A stretch of 49,207 nt of DNA, taken from assembly GCA_016288315.1 (NCBI GenBank), contig JAEEYU010000010.1, positions 1 through 49,207 on the forward strand, written 5' to 3'. The notes under the pieces are model-generated. The model did not search any database. It was not told the origin of the DNA and saw only the letters and a program-made list of their open reading frames with translations. Origin of the DNA: Clostridiaceae bacterium (GTDB lineage Bacteria > Bacillota > Clostridia > Oscillospirales > Acutalibacteraceae). Below, piece by piece: positions 1-8,231 of the stretch; the stretch's first letter is position 1; each line of letters opens with the position of its first letter. The position numbers and the translations under genes were made by a program.

Positions 1-1
1 C

Positions 2-97
2 GCCTTCTGGTTTCAGGACGGCTACGCCTACTGCATAAACGCCGATGACGGCATGAGCAGGGAACAGATTGAGAATCTTGTTGAACTTGTAAAATAA
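2..97 (+). CDS. C-terminal end of an unidentified protein, cut by the window edge
   Basis: The frame is open from base 2 to a TAA at 95-97 and gives the last 31 residues of a protein. They hold an aromatic stretch (WFQDGYAYCINADDG) followed by a short helix ending ENLVELVK. That pattern loosely resembles the end of DUF4367-like extracytoplasmic domains common in Clostridia, but the fragment is too short to assign. A strong terminator follows directly, so this is the last gene of its transcript. Confidence 0.6.
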   Translation, partial: AFWFQDGYAYCINADDGMSREQIENLVELVK

Positions 98-103
98 TTC
101 CGG

Positions 104-134
104 AAACAGCCCGAAAAACGGGCTGTTTTTTCTT
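104..134 (+). terminator. Rho-independent terminator
   Basis: A 10-bp perfect stem (104-113 with 119-128) around an AAAAA loop runs straight into a T-tract. It ends the transcript of the partial gene at the left edge. Confidence 0.9.
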
Positions 135-161
135 GTATCGCGGGAATAAATGTGTTATACT
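133..161 (+). promoter_or_regulatory. Promoter of the HAD phosphatase gene
   Basis: The -35 TTGTAT (133-138) and -10 TATACT (156-161) are 17 bp apart, with an extended -10 TG at 153-154. The promoter begins in the T-tract of the preceding terminator. A GAGGT ribosome binding site at 181-185 precedes the ATG at 193. Confidence 0.65.
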
Positions 162-192
162 TTTCGGGTAGTTTATTTAAGAGGTTAGATGT

Positions 193-972
193 ATGGGCGT
201 ATTTGACAGAACAAAATATTTCATAGTCGATATGGACGGCACTTTTTATCTGGACGGCGGAATCATCCCCGGCTCGGATGATTTTCTCAATGCCGTGCGC
301 GAAAGCGGCAGGGATTTTTACTTTTTTACCAACAACTCGTCAAACAACGTGGAGGTCTGCCGCGCAAAGCTTGCAAATATGGGCTTCCCCGTCGATGAAA
401 AAAGAGTAATCATCTCTTCGCATGTCGCCGCGGATTTTATGAACCGCAACCACCCCGGCAAACGCATTTTTCTGCTCGGCAACGAGCGTCTCACAAAGGA
501 CTGTAAAGATGCGGGGCTCAACCTTGTTGAGAACAACCCCGACATTGTGCTGCTCGGTTTTGACACAACCCTCACCTATCAGAAAATATGGGACGCCGTC
601 AGGTTTCTCGAAGCAGGTGCGCTCTATTACGCCACCCACCCAGACAGGAACTGCCCCACAGCTGACGGCTACAAGCCCGACACCGGCTCTATGATTGAAA
701 TGTTCGCCGCTTCAACGGGCAGATACCCCGAGGTGCTCGGCAAACCGATGACAGCAACCGTTGACTACATAACCGGTATGCTCGGCTGCAAAGCGGATGA
801 AATCGCCTTCATCGGCGACCGCCTTGAAACGGATATTGCAATCGGCTGCAACCACGGCATTCCCTGCGCCCTTGTTTTCAGCGGAGTAACCACACCCGAA
901 ATGTATGAAAAATCCGGTTTCAGAGCAAGCGTAACAGTCGATAAAATGCAAAATCTCACAAAATATCTTTAA
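193..972 (+). CDS. HAD-superfamily hydrolase, subclass IIA (NagD/AraL-like sugar-phosphate phosphatase)
   Basis: This is a cytoplasmic phosphatase of the haloacid dehalogenase superfamily. Motif I is VDMDGT at residues 12-17, with the nucleophile Asp13 and acid/base Asp15. Motif II is the FTNNSS stretch near residue 47. Motif III/IV is the late FIGDRLETDI segment that binds Mg. The large cap between motifs II and III, the NN after motif II and the 259-residue length are typical of the NagD/p-nitrophenylphosphatase group (subclass IIA). Members dephosphorylate small sugar or nucleotide phosphates; the substrate cannot be read from sequence. It has its own promoter, and maf downstream also has one, so it is probably monocistronic. 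Confidence 0.85.
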   Translation: MGVFDRTKYFIVDMDGTFYLDGGIIPGSDDFLNAVRESGRDFYFFTNNSSNNVEVCRAKLANMGFPVDEKRVIISSHVAADFMNRNHPGKRIFLLGNERLTKDCKDAGLNLVENNPDIVLLGFDTTLTYQKIWDAVRFLEAGALYYATHPDRNCPTADGYKPDTGSMIEMFAASTGRYPEVLGKPMTATVDYITGMLGCKADEIAFIGDRLETDIAIGCNHGIPCALVFSGVTTPEMYEKSGFRASVTVDKMQNLTKYL

Positions 973-995
973 AAAACGGCAAAAAAATATTCAAT

Positions 996-1024
996 TTGAC
1001 AAATAAAAACTTTTGTAATATAAT
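996..1024 (+). promoter_or_regulatory. Consensus sigma-A promoter of maf
   Basis: TTGACA at 996-1001 and TATAAT at 1019-1024 with exactly 17 bp between them: a perfect consensus vegetative promoter in an A/T-rich setting, so strong constitutive transcription is expected unless something binds downstream. Confidence 0.9.
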
Positions 1025-1031
1025 TAAAATG

Positions 1032-1044
1032 CCAAATAATTTGG
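1032..1044. promoter_or_regulatory. Perfect palindrome just downstream of the maf promoter
   Basis: CCAAAT-A-ATTTGG is a 13-base perfect palindrome centred about 14 bases after the -10 box, at the place where a repressor would block a strong promoter. It overlaps a second inverted repeat, AATAATT (1035-1041) with AATTATT (1046-1052). No regulator is identified. Confidence 0.4.
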
Positions 1045-1054
1045 TAATTATTAC

Positions 1055-1084
1055 GAAAGGGCGGTTTCACACCGCATTGATAAT
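1055..1084 (+). promoter_or_regulatory. Ribosome binding site of maf with an intervening hairpin
   Basis: The only Shine-Dalgarno-like sequence, GAAAGG (1055-1060), is 24 bases from the ATG at 1085. Between them lies a perfect 5-bp hairpin, GCGGT (1061-1065) with ACCGC (1071-1075). Folding it would remove 15 bases and leave a normal spacing of 9. It may place the start codon correctly or tune translation. Confidence 0.5.
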
Positions 1085-1648
1085 ATGATTTACTCCTATG
1101 TTCTTGCTTCGGCTTCTTCAAGAAGAAGAGATATCTTAGTGAATCTCGGCATCAACTTCGAGCAGATTGCCTCAGATGTGGATGAAAGCGTCCCCGCAGG
1201 CACAGACCCTGCCGAGGCGGCTGTTGAGCTTGCCAAAACGAAGGCACAGGCGGTGCTTGAAAAGCGCCCCGACTCCTGCGTAATCGGCGCGGACACCATT
1301 GTTGTCGTTGACGGCGAGGTTCTCGGCAAGCCGAAGGATGAAGGCGACGCCTACCGTATGCTCAAAATGCTCTCGGGCAGAACACACACGGTTATGACGG
1401 GTGTCTGCGTGCTCTACAACCACCAGGAGAGGTCCTTCGTTCAGAAAACGGAGGTCAAATTCTACGACCTTACCGAGGAGCAGATTGACCGCTACATTTT
1501 AAGCGGCGAGCCGCTCGACAAGGCGGGCGCCTACGGCATACAGGGGCTCGGCTGCGTGCTTGTTGAGAGCATAAACGGCGACTACTTCAATGTTGTCGGT
1601 CTCCCCGTCGCGCGGCTCCACCGTGAACTTGAATCCCTCGATCAATAA
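1085..1648 (+). CDS. maf: Maf-family nucleoside triphosphate pyrophosphatase
   Basis: Maf proteins hydrolyse non-canonical or surplus nucleoside triphosphates (dTTP, UTP or modified bases) to the monophosphate and pyrophosphate; in Bacillota maf is linked to septum control. The 187-residue length is normal. The N-terminal LASASSRRRDIL is the family phosphate-binding motif, followed by the conserved GADTIV and the GKPKDEGDAYRMLKMLSG block. The ATG at 1085 puts the LASAS motif at the expected distance from the N-terminus. No better start exists upstream, although the ribosome binding site is distant. It has its own strong promoter and ends at a bidirectional terminator shared with the convergent aldolase gene. 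Confidence 0.93.
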   Translation: MIYSYVLASASSRRRDILVNLGINFEQIASDVDESVPAGTDPAEAAVELAKTKAQAVLEKRPDSCVIGADTIVVVDGEVLGKPKDEGDAYRMLKMLSGRTHTVMTGVCVLYNHQERSFVQKTEVKFYDLTEEQIDRYILSGEPLDKAGAYGIQGLGCVLVESINGDYFNVVGLPVARLHRELESLDQ

Positions 1649-1670
1649 AGCAAATTAAAGCAAAAAAATA

Positions 1671-1696
1671 CGGACTTGCAAATTGATGCAAGTCCG
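1671..1696. terminator. Bidirectional Rho-independent terminator (maf and aldolase gene)
   Basis: A perfect 10-bp stem, CGGACTTGCA (1671-1680) with TGCAAGTCCG (1687-1696), and a 6-base loop. A T-rich run follows on the plus strand, and an A-tract (1663-1669) gives Ts on the minus strand, so it can stop both convergent genes. Confidence 0.9.
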
Positions 1697-1711
1697 TTGT
1701 TTTTATTATTA

Positions 1712-2911
1712 TTATTTTTCTTCCGCCTGTTTTGAATATTTGAGCGAATAGACAATTCTCATAATGTAACTGTCAATAACGCTTATTCTGCGAGGCTTTT
1801 CAATAGCGGTTGCCGCAAGCAGGGTGAGCGCATTTTTGCTTGTTATCATGTCAACCGCCTCTGCGTCGAATTTGCTTCCGCCGCAGCAAAGAGCACCCTC
1901 GTTTCTGAGAAGAACGGCGTTCTGTCTCTTAAGCGCCTTGGGTGCGCCCGTATAGCCGGTGCATTTAACCATTGTGCCTACTATCTGCGCAAAGTCGTCA
2001 AGCAGAGGAGGCATCTTTTTGCCTATGCAGGAAACAGCGACCGTCTCGGGGTCAACATTATGAATAATGCAGGCGTATTTGTCGTTCTTGCGGTAAACCG
2101 CTCTGTGAAGGTCCGCCTCAAGCGGGAGCTTGCCTTCAATCGCCTCTCCGTCTTCAAGAGCCGCTACGGCAACGGGATCTTCCGAACCCTTTTCGGTAAA
2201 TACTATCTGACCCGTTGTTCTGTCAAGCGTGCTGTCATAGGCAGTCTCCGCCGTGCATACATATTCGTGGTCTATGCCGAATTTGCCGGGAATCGCCTTG
2301 CAGAGGTCTGTCAGTGTCTCAACGGGGCCCGTGAAGTTCTTTGAAAGGTTGAGAATTGCTCTCTCGCAGAGAGTTTCAAGCACAGCCGTTACCTTGAACG
2401 CCTCATCGTAATCGGCACCGAAGCAGACAGCGCCGTGGTGCGCCATAATAATCGCCTTGGTGTTATATTTCTGCAAAGCGGCAATCACGCCCTTCTTGAG
2501 CTTGCCTGTGCCGGGCATACCGTAGGCGGCTATGGGAACAACCGTGCCTATAAGCTCGGCTTCTTCGCCTTCAATGTCGCAAAGACCCTTTGAAAGGTCG
2601 CTTATTACCGATGCATATTTCTGATGGGTGTGAATTACAAAATTTGCCTCGGGATGTGCCTTGTAAACCTCGGCGTGAACGCCTTTTTCAGATGAGGGCT
2701 TGACGTTTCCGCGGTATGAAAGGTCTTCGATTCTAACTTCGACAATGTCGTCGGGTGTAAGTCCGTCATAGGGCTTTCCGCTCGGGGTGATGACAAAGGT
2801 TTCGTCGTCTATACGGCAGCTGACGTTGCCCCAGGTTCTTGCTATAAGACCTTCAGCTACAAGCTTGTGACCCGCTTCTATAACCTGATTTTTTGCTTCA
2901 AGAATGTCCAT
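1712..2911 (-). CDS. Tandem class II aldolase/adducin-family protein
   Basis: Class II aldolases of the fuculose/ribulose-phosphate group are Zn-dependent and cleave or epimerise sugar phosphates. Residues 1-215 form a complete domain: GNVS (28-31), the phosphate-binding SG (44-45), SSE (73-75), zinc ligands HTH (94-96), and a third histidine at 159 in AHHG. Residues about 216-399 are a second copy of the fold in which the HTH motif has become HNV (284-286) and the NHG-type motif has become NEG (337-339), so it cannot bind zinc normally. Most family members are about 210-230 residues, so at 399 this is a duplication or fusion. The ribosome binding site AAGGAG is well placed. It has its own extended -10 promoter at the end of smc, so it need not be part of the smc operon. 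Confidence 0.82.
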   Translation of the reverse strand: MDILEAKNQVIEAGHKLVAEGLIARTWGNVSCRIDDETFVITPSGKPYDGLTPDDIVEVRIEDLSYRGNVKPSSEKGVHAEVYKAHPEANFVIHTHQKYASVISDLSKGLCDIEGEEAELIGTVVPIAAYGMPGTGKLKKGVIAALQKYNTKAIIMAHHGAVCFGADYDEAFKVTAVLETLCERAILNLSKNFTGPVETLTDLCKAIPGKFGIDHEYVCTAETAYDSTLDRTTGQIVFTEKGSEDPVAVAALEDGEAIEGKLPLEADLHRAVYRKNDKYACIIHNVDPETVAVSCIGKKMPPLLDDFAQIVGTMVKCTGYTGAPKALKRQNAVLLRNEGALCCGGSKFDAEAVDMITSKNALTLLAATAIEKPRRISVIDSYIMRIVYSLKYSKQAEEK

Positions 2912-2946
2912 CTTGTTCTCCTTTGAATTATAATCTTAACACTATG

Positions 2947-2974
2947 ATTATATCATATATATTTTTTTAAGCAA
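2947..2974 (-). promoter_or_regulatory. Promoter of the aldolase-like gene
   Basis: On the minus strand, TTGCTT (2969-2974) and TATAAT (2947-2952) are separated by 16 bp, with an extended -10 TGA. The -35 box overlaps the smc stop codon. Confidence 0.65.
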
Positions 2975-5900
2975 GACCGAGTTTTTTCGCCATCTCCGCC
3001 GTGTGCAGTTCAAGTATCTTTGAAACACCCTTCTCCTGCATTGTCACGCCGTAGAGTATATCCGCCTCTTCCATCGTGCCGCGGCGGTGAGTGATGAGAA
3101 TAAACTGTGTGTCTTTCGTCATACTGCGCACGTATTTTGCATAGCGCACAACGTTTACGTCGTCAAGCGCCGCCTCAACCTCGTCAAATATGCAGAACGG
3201 GGCGGGCGTAACCTTGAGGATTGCAAAAAGCAGTGCGATTGCCGAAAGTCCCTTTTCACCGCCTGAAAGCAGGTCAATGTTCTGAACCGTTTTGCCGGGC
3301 GGCTGAACCTTTATGTTGATGTCGCACTCAAGCACGTCCGTCGGGTCGTCAAGCACAAGTTCCGCCTTGCCTCCGTCAAACAGCTCGCGGAAGGTGTCGC
3401 CGAAATGCAGGTTGATTAACCTGAACTGCTCGCGGAACTGCTCCGCCATTTTGCCCGTAAGGTCGCTTATGATTTTTTCAAGCTCCGCCTTGGACGCCTC
3501 AATGTCCTTTATCTGACCGTCGAGGTATTCATAGCGTTCGCTTACCTCTCTGTATTCATCAACAGCGTCGGTGTTTACGCTGCCCAGAGCCCTTATCTTG
3601 TTGCGCAGCTCGGTGAGCTTTGCCCTGCTTGCGGGAATATCCTCAAGCACAATGCCCATATTCTGCGCTTCCTGAAGTGTGAGCTGATATTCGTCATAGA
3701 GTTTGTTCTGTGCGCTCTCCAGCTCGTTTCGCATTGAGTCGCGTCTTTCTTCAAGTCTTGCAACCTCGCCGCTGAGTTTTTCTCTTGAATCGTTGCACTC
3801 GCGCTCTTTGTTTCTCAGCGCTGTAACCTCCGCCTCCTTGGCGGTGCGTTCCTTTATAAAATTGTCAATGGCGTCTTTTGCGTTCTTTGCGCCCGAGCGA
3901 AGGTCCTGCGCCTGCTTTCTGAGCTCTTCGATTCTTTCAAGAATAACCGAATTGCTCTCCTCTATTGCCTTTGCCTCCGCCTCAAGCTCACGGGCGCGTT
4001 CACCCGATATCTGCTTTCTGCGTTCGCAGTCTTCAATTATCACGCGCTTTGCTTCAACGTCCTTGCTCTTTTCGACTATTGCAAGGTTGATTTCATTCTG
4101 CCTGCTGACAAATACCTCTCTCTTTTCAACAAGCTGGCTTCTCATCTCGTCGAGCTTGTTGAGAGATTCCGAAAGAATCTGCGTTTCTTTTTCAACGGCG
4201 GCTATATCCGTCCTGAGCTTTGCGCCGGATTTTTCAAGCTCACCCGCTCTTGCGGAGTTGCGGCTCATTTCTTCCTCAAGTTCATTGAGTGCGCCCGTAA
4301 CTGCCTCATAGTTGTTGGCAATAAGGGCAAGGTCGCTCTCCTTGCGGATAATATCCTCCTGTGCCTTTGCGAGTTCCGCTTTTACGGAGTCATATTCGGC
4401 GGCAACGGAGTTTAATTCGCCGTTTGTTCTGTCAAAGCTCTTTTGAACTTCTTCAAATTTCTTTTCCGCCGCCCTGACCGCCTCACGGAGCTGTTCGATT
4501 TCGTTCATTCTCGAAAGGAAGCCGACGTTCTGCCCCCTTGAGCCGCCCGTCATCGAGCCGCCCGCGTTCATAACCTGACCGTCAAGCGTAACAATTTTAA
4601 AGCGGTGCGAGTATTTGCCCGCCATTTCTATTGCGTCGTCAATCGTCTCAACCACGGCTGTTCTGCCGAGCAGAGAACGTATTATTTCGGAATATTTTTT
4701 GTCGGCCGCAACAAGCCTGTCCGCCATATCGACAAAGCCGTCGCATTTTTCAAGCCCTTTTTCGGTAAATGCCTTTGCGCTTATTGTTGAGAGCGGCAAA
4801 AACGTCGCCCTGCCCGCGCGTTTTTCTTTAAGGTGGTTAATCGCCCTTTTTGCGTCGTATTCATTGTCGGTAACAATGTTCTGTATTGCGGCACCGAGAG
4901 CCGTTTCAACCGCAACGGCATATTTGCCGTCAACGGTAATAAGCTGTGAGAGGGTGCCGTGAATGCCTTTGAGCATTCCGCGCTGCGCCTGCGTGATAAC
5001 TTCTTTGACACTGCCCTGGTAACCGTCAAGATTTTTCTCGAGGTCGTCGAGCATCTTTATGCGCGCCTTTTTCTGGTGAATATTGAGATTGATATCTTCA
5101 AGCTCCCTGCGCTGCTTTTCAAGCTTTTCGCTGCGCTGCTCAATAATCATCTCATAGCCCGAAAGCGAGTTTTCAAACTCCTGCGCCGCACCTTTAAGCT
5201 CTTCAAGCTCTTTCTCTGCGGCCGCCTTCTCCGCTTTGAGTTCGTCAACAGCGGGCTTTCTCTGGCGTATTGCCTCTTCAACGCTCGATATTCTTGCGCC
5301 GAGCTCCTCGCCCGACGACTCGCAAGCCGAGAGTTCAACTCTGAGGTCGGCAAGCTTAAGCGTTTTCTCCGCTATTTTGTCGCTCAGCTCCCTTGCTTTT
5401 TCGGAGCAGCCGGAATTCTCCGCTATTACCGATTCCGCATCCCTGACCGCCTTTTCGAATTCTTCTCGCAGAGCGTCCGTTTCGGCGTTTATTGCGTCGA
5501 TGGCAGTCTGTGCCTCTTCAATCTGTCTGTCAATCTGCTCACTGCTGTCAAGCGCCTGAGCCGCATCTTTTCTTATTCTGTCAACAGTGCTCTCGTTGTG
5601 CTCTATTGTGTTTTCTTCAACGGCAATCTGACCGTCAACGGAGGCGGCTTTTTCCTCCGCCTGCGCGGTCTCGGTGCGTATATTCTCAATCTCCATCGTC
5701 AGGCGCTGACCTTCCTGAGTCGCCCCGTCAATGGCGGCCGTCAGCCGTTCAAGCTCAAGTTCCGTGTTTTCATACTGCGATGAAGCGATTGTAAGCTTGT
5801 TCTCCTGCTCAATAAGACCTTTTCTCGACTTTTCAACCGTGAAAAGCCACAGACCGATTTCAAGCTCTTTCTTCTCTGCCGCAAGAACAAGATATTTTTT

Positions 5901-6539
5901 CGCTTTTTCGCTCTGCGTTTTGAGCGGACCTAACCTGCCTTCGAGCTCCAGACGGATGTCGCGAAGGCGCACAAGGTTTTCTTCCGCAAGCTCAAGACGG
6001 CGGTTTGCGTCGGCACGGCGGTAACGGTAATGCGAAATACCCGCCGCCTCTTCAAGCATATCCCTGCGCTTTGAGGAGCGCGCCGAAACAAGGTCGGCGA
6101 CCTTGCCCTGACTTACAAGGGAGTAGCCGTCCCTGCCGAGACCGGTATCCATAAACAGCTCATGAACGTCCTTTAACCTCACCTGTTCGCCGTTTATGCG
6201 GTATTCACTCTCGCCCGAGCGGTAAAAACGTCTTGTAACAGAGACCTCATCTTTCTCCATCTTGTTGAGCGAACGGTCGGAGTTGTCAAGGTTGAGCGTT
6301 ACCTCGGCATAGCCCAGCGCCTTTCGCAGGCTGGTGCCGGCAAAAATAACATCTTCCATTTTGGAGCCGCGCAGCGACTTTGTGGACTGCTCGCCCAGAA
6401 CCCAGCGCACGGCGTCGGAAATGTTGCTCTTGCCCGAGCCGTTGGGTCCGACAACGCCCGTTATGCCCTTGCCGAAGTTGAAGACTATTTTGTCCGGGAA
6501 GGACTTGAAGCCCTGCATTTCAAGTGATTTTAAATACAT
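2967..6539 (-). CDS. smc: Chromosome segregation ATPase SMC
   Basis: SMC is the ATPase core of the bacterial condensin that, with ScpA and ScpB, extrudes DNA loops and helps separate replicated origins. The protein is 1190 residues, the usual length. The N-terminal half-head carries Walker A GPNGSGKS (31-38). A long coiled coil leads to a hinge at roughly residues 515-665, with conserved glycines in GGSMTGG. A second coiled coil returns to the C-terminal half-head with the ABC signature LSGGEK (1091-1096) and Walker B ending FDEVEAALDD (1118-1127). It lies 17 bases after the radical-SAM gene and is probably co-transcribed with rnc. ftsY, which often follows smc in Bacillota, is not here. Confidence 0.97.
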   Translation of the reverse strand: MYLKSLEMQGFKSFPDKIVFNFGKGITGVVGPNGSGKSNISDAVRWVLGEQSTKSLRGSKMEDVIFAGTSLRKALGYAEVTLNLDNSDRSLNKMEKDEVSVTRRFYRSGESEYRINGEQVRLKDVHELFMDTGLGRDGYSLVSQGKVADLVSARSSKRRDMLEEAAGISHYRYRRADANRRLELAEENLVRLRDIRLELEGRLGPLKTQSEKAKKYLVLAAEKKELEIGLWLFTVEKSRKGLIEQENKLTIASSQYENTELELERLTAAIDGATQEGQRLTMEIENIRTETAQAEEKAASVDGQIAVEENTIEHNESTVDRIRKDAAQALDSSEQIDRQIEEAQTAIDAINAETDALREEFEKAVRDAESVIAENSGCSEKARELSDKIAEKTLKLADLRVELSACESSGEELGARISSVEEAIRQRKPAVDELKAEKAAAEKELEELKGAAQEFENSLSGYEMIIEQRSEKLEKQRRELEDINLNIHQKKARIKMLDDLEKNLDGYQGSVKEVITQAQRGMLKGIHGTLSQLITVDGKYAVAVETALGAAIQNIVTDNEYDAKRAINHLKEKRAGRATFLPLSTISAKAFTEKGLEKCDGFVDMADRLVAADKKYSEIIRSLLGRTAVVETIDDAIEMAGKYSHRFKIVTLDGQVMNAGGSMTGGSRGQNVGFLSRMNEIEQLREAVRAAEKKFEEVQKSFDRTNGELNSVAAEYDSVKAELAKAQEDIIRKESDLALIANNYEAVTGALNELEEEMSRNSARAGELEKSGAKLRTDIAAVEKETQILSESLNKLDEMRSQLVEKREVFVSRQNEINLAIVEKSKDVEAKRVIIEDCERRKQISGERARELEAEAKAIEESNSVILERIEELRKQAQDLRSGAKNAKDAIDNFIKERTAKEAEVTALRNKERECNDSREKLSGEVARLEERRDSMRNELESAQNKLYDEYQLTLQEAQNMGIVLEDIPASRAKLTELRNKIRALGSVNTDAVDEYREVSERYEYLDGQIKDIEASKAELEKIISDLTGKMAEQFREQFRLINLHFGDTFRELFDGGKAELVLDDPTDVLECDINIKVQPPGKTVQNIDLLSGGEKGLSAIALLFAILKVTPAPFCIFDEVEAALDDVNVVRYAKYVRSMTKDTQFILITHRRGTMEEADILYGVTMQEKGVSKILELHTAEMAKKLGLA

Positions 6540-6556
6540 TTTAACCTAACCTTTAT

Positions 6557-7549
6557 TTATGTGAATTGAAGATTGATTTCGTTTTTTTCAAGCGACGGGT
6601 CGCCTTTTACGGTGCAGATGATTCCCGCCTGTGCGAGTTTTTCAATATTGCACCTTTTCTGACCCGTCATTTTTGAGATGCAGGCGGGGTTTACAAAAAC
6701 ATCCGCTCTGCCCTGCCTGCCCTGCGCCTTTTCAAGCGCCCTGTTGAGGAATATAAGACTCTCCGCCATCTCCCTTAACGCCGGGTGATATGCGCCGCCC
6801 GTGTAATTCCCCTCAACTCCGCCGCCCGAATGCAGACCGAAGCGTATTACTTTTATGCCTGCGTTTTCAAACATCGGAATAAGCACGCTGCCGAGCCGTG
6901 CCGCCTCCTCAACGCTCTGCGGGGTGTATTCGCCGCTTTTCATAAGGCGGTCAAGCTCAGTGCCTTCAATAACAACCGTCGGGTATATCCTGACTGTTTC
7001 GGGTGAGAGTGCAATGATTTTTTCAGCCGTTTCTATGCTGTCTTCATCCGTTGAGCCGTAAAGCCCCGTCATCATCTGCAGACCGAGAGAAAAGCCGTAT
7101 TTTTTAAGTAGCTGCGAGGCGTTTACAACGTCCTGTGCCGTATGACCTCTTCTATTAAGGAGCAGAACTCTCTCGTCCATACTCTGCGCTCCGAGTTCCA
7201 CGCTCGTCACGCCGTATTCTTTAAGAATACCGCATATTTCGCCGTTTATTCCGTCGGGTCGTGTCGATATGCGTATTCCCGAAAAAACGCCGCTGTCAAT
7301 ATGCTGCTTTGCCGCTTCGAGCAGTGAGAGCATATAACCGCGCTCAATCATTGTAAAACTGCCGCCGAAAAACGCTATCTCACCGCCCCGGGCATCCGTT
7401 TTGCCCGAAAGAGCGGTTTTTGCCGCCTCGTGAACATCCCGGACCGTCAGCTTTTTTATGCTGCCGGAAATACTTCTCTGGTTGCAGAAGGTGCACATAT
7501 TCGGGCAGCCCTCGTGAACCGCAAAAAGCGCTACGTTAACGTGCTTCAT
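6557..7549 (-). CDS. Radical SAM protein, short Elp3-like type encoded between rnc and smc
   Basis: A radical SAM enzyme with the CX3CX2C cluster motif at Cys15, Cys19 and Cys22 (GCPNMCTFC) that binds the [4Fe-4S] cluster reducing S-adenosylmethionine. After it come GEIAFFGGSFT, the family glycine-rich SAM contact, and GAQSMDERVL, typical of the Elp3/COG1243-like group. At 330 residues it lacks the C-terminal acetyltransferase domain of true Elp3. Its reaction is unknown; the conserved place between rnc and smc in Clostridia suggests an RNA-related role, but that is inference. Its ATG overlaps the rnc stop codon by one base (TAATG), indicating translational coupling. Confidence 0.87.
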   Translation of the reverse strand: MKHVNVALFAVHEGCPNMCTFCNQRSISGSIKKLTVRDVHEAAKTALSGKTDARGGEIAFFGGSFTMIERGYMLSLLEAAKQHIDSGVFSGIRISTRPDGINGEICGILKEYGVTSVELGAQSMDERVLLLNRRGHTAQDVVNASQLLKKYGFSLGLQMMTGLYGSTDEDSIETAEKIIALSPETVRIYPTVVIEGTELDRLMKSGEYTPQSVEEAARLGSVLIPMFENAGIKVIRFGLHSGGGVEGNYTGGAYHPALREMAESLIFLNRALEKAQGRQGRADVFVNPACISKMTGQKRCNIEKLAQAGIICTVKGDPSLEKNEINLQFT

Positions 7550-8229
7550 TATTCGCGCAGTCCCATAAGCTTCAGCGCCTCTTTGGCAGCCGCCTGCTCT
7601 GCGAGCTTTTTGCTTCTGCCCGTGCCGCTGCCGAGAATATTTGAATTGAGGTGAACCTCAACCGTGAACTCCTTTGCGTGGTCGGGACCTTTCTCGTCAA
7701 CAACATAGTATTCGACCGTCTCTTCGGGGTGCTTCTGCACCACCTCCTGAAGCATAGTCTTGTAATCCCTGACCGAAACGTCTATCCCCTCGCGGGTGAT
7801 AAAGCGCAGAACAAGCTCTTTTGCGGGCTCGATTCCGCCGTCAAGGTAGATTGCCGCGAGCACCGATTCAAATGCGTCGGCAAGTATTGACGGCCTCTGT
7901 GCTCCGCCCATGCGTATTTCGCCCTTGCCGAGTTTTATCACCTTGTCGATTTCAAGCTCCTTTGAGAAGGTGCACAGTGTTTTTTCGCAGACCGCTGCCG
8001 CTCTGTGCTTTGTCAGACTGCCTTCGGGCTGATTCTTGTAGAGATTGAAAAAGTATTCAGCCGAAATAAACCCGAGAACGGAATCGCCCAAAAACTCAAG
8101 GCGCTCGTTGCTCTCTTTAAGACCCTTTTCGTTTGCGTAGGATGAGTGTGAGAGCGCTCTCTCAAGCAGTTCGGTGTTTTTGAATTTATAGTTAAGATTT
8201 TTCTGAAATTTCTCAAGCTTTTCGTCCAT
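7549..8229 (-). CDS. rnc: Ribonuclease III
   Basis: RNase III cuts double-stranded RNA, including the 30S rRNA precursor stems. The 226-residue protein has the signature NERLEFLGDS (41-50) with Glu45 and Asp49, the second catalytic pair Asp118 and Glu121 in ILADAFE, and a C-terminal double-stranded RNA-binding domain (about residues 155-224) ending in the conserved KKLAEQAAAKEAL helix. It starts 2 bases after the trmFO stop and overlaps the radical-SAM gene by one base, so it sits in the trmFO-rnc-smc transcript. Confidence 0.96.
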   Translation of the reverse strand: MDEKLEKFQKNLNYKFKNTELLERALSHSSYANEKGLKESNERLEFLGDSVLGFISAEYFFNLYKNQPEGSLTKHRAAAVCEKTLCTFSKELEIDKVIKLGKGEIRMGGAQRPSILADAFESVLAAIYLDGGIEPAKELVLRFITREGIDVSVRDYKTMLQEVVQKHPEETVEYYVVDEKGPDHAKEFTVEVHLNSNILGSGTGRSKKLAEQAAAKEALKLMGLRE

Positions 8230-8231
8230 AG

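Noticed and set aside
4959..5783. A 274-codon open frame on the plus strand opposite smc
   Set aside because: It lies wholly antisense to a certain smc gene, has no ribosome binding site or promoter, and a composition dictated by the codons of smc.
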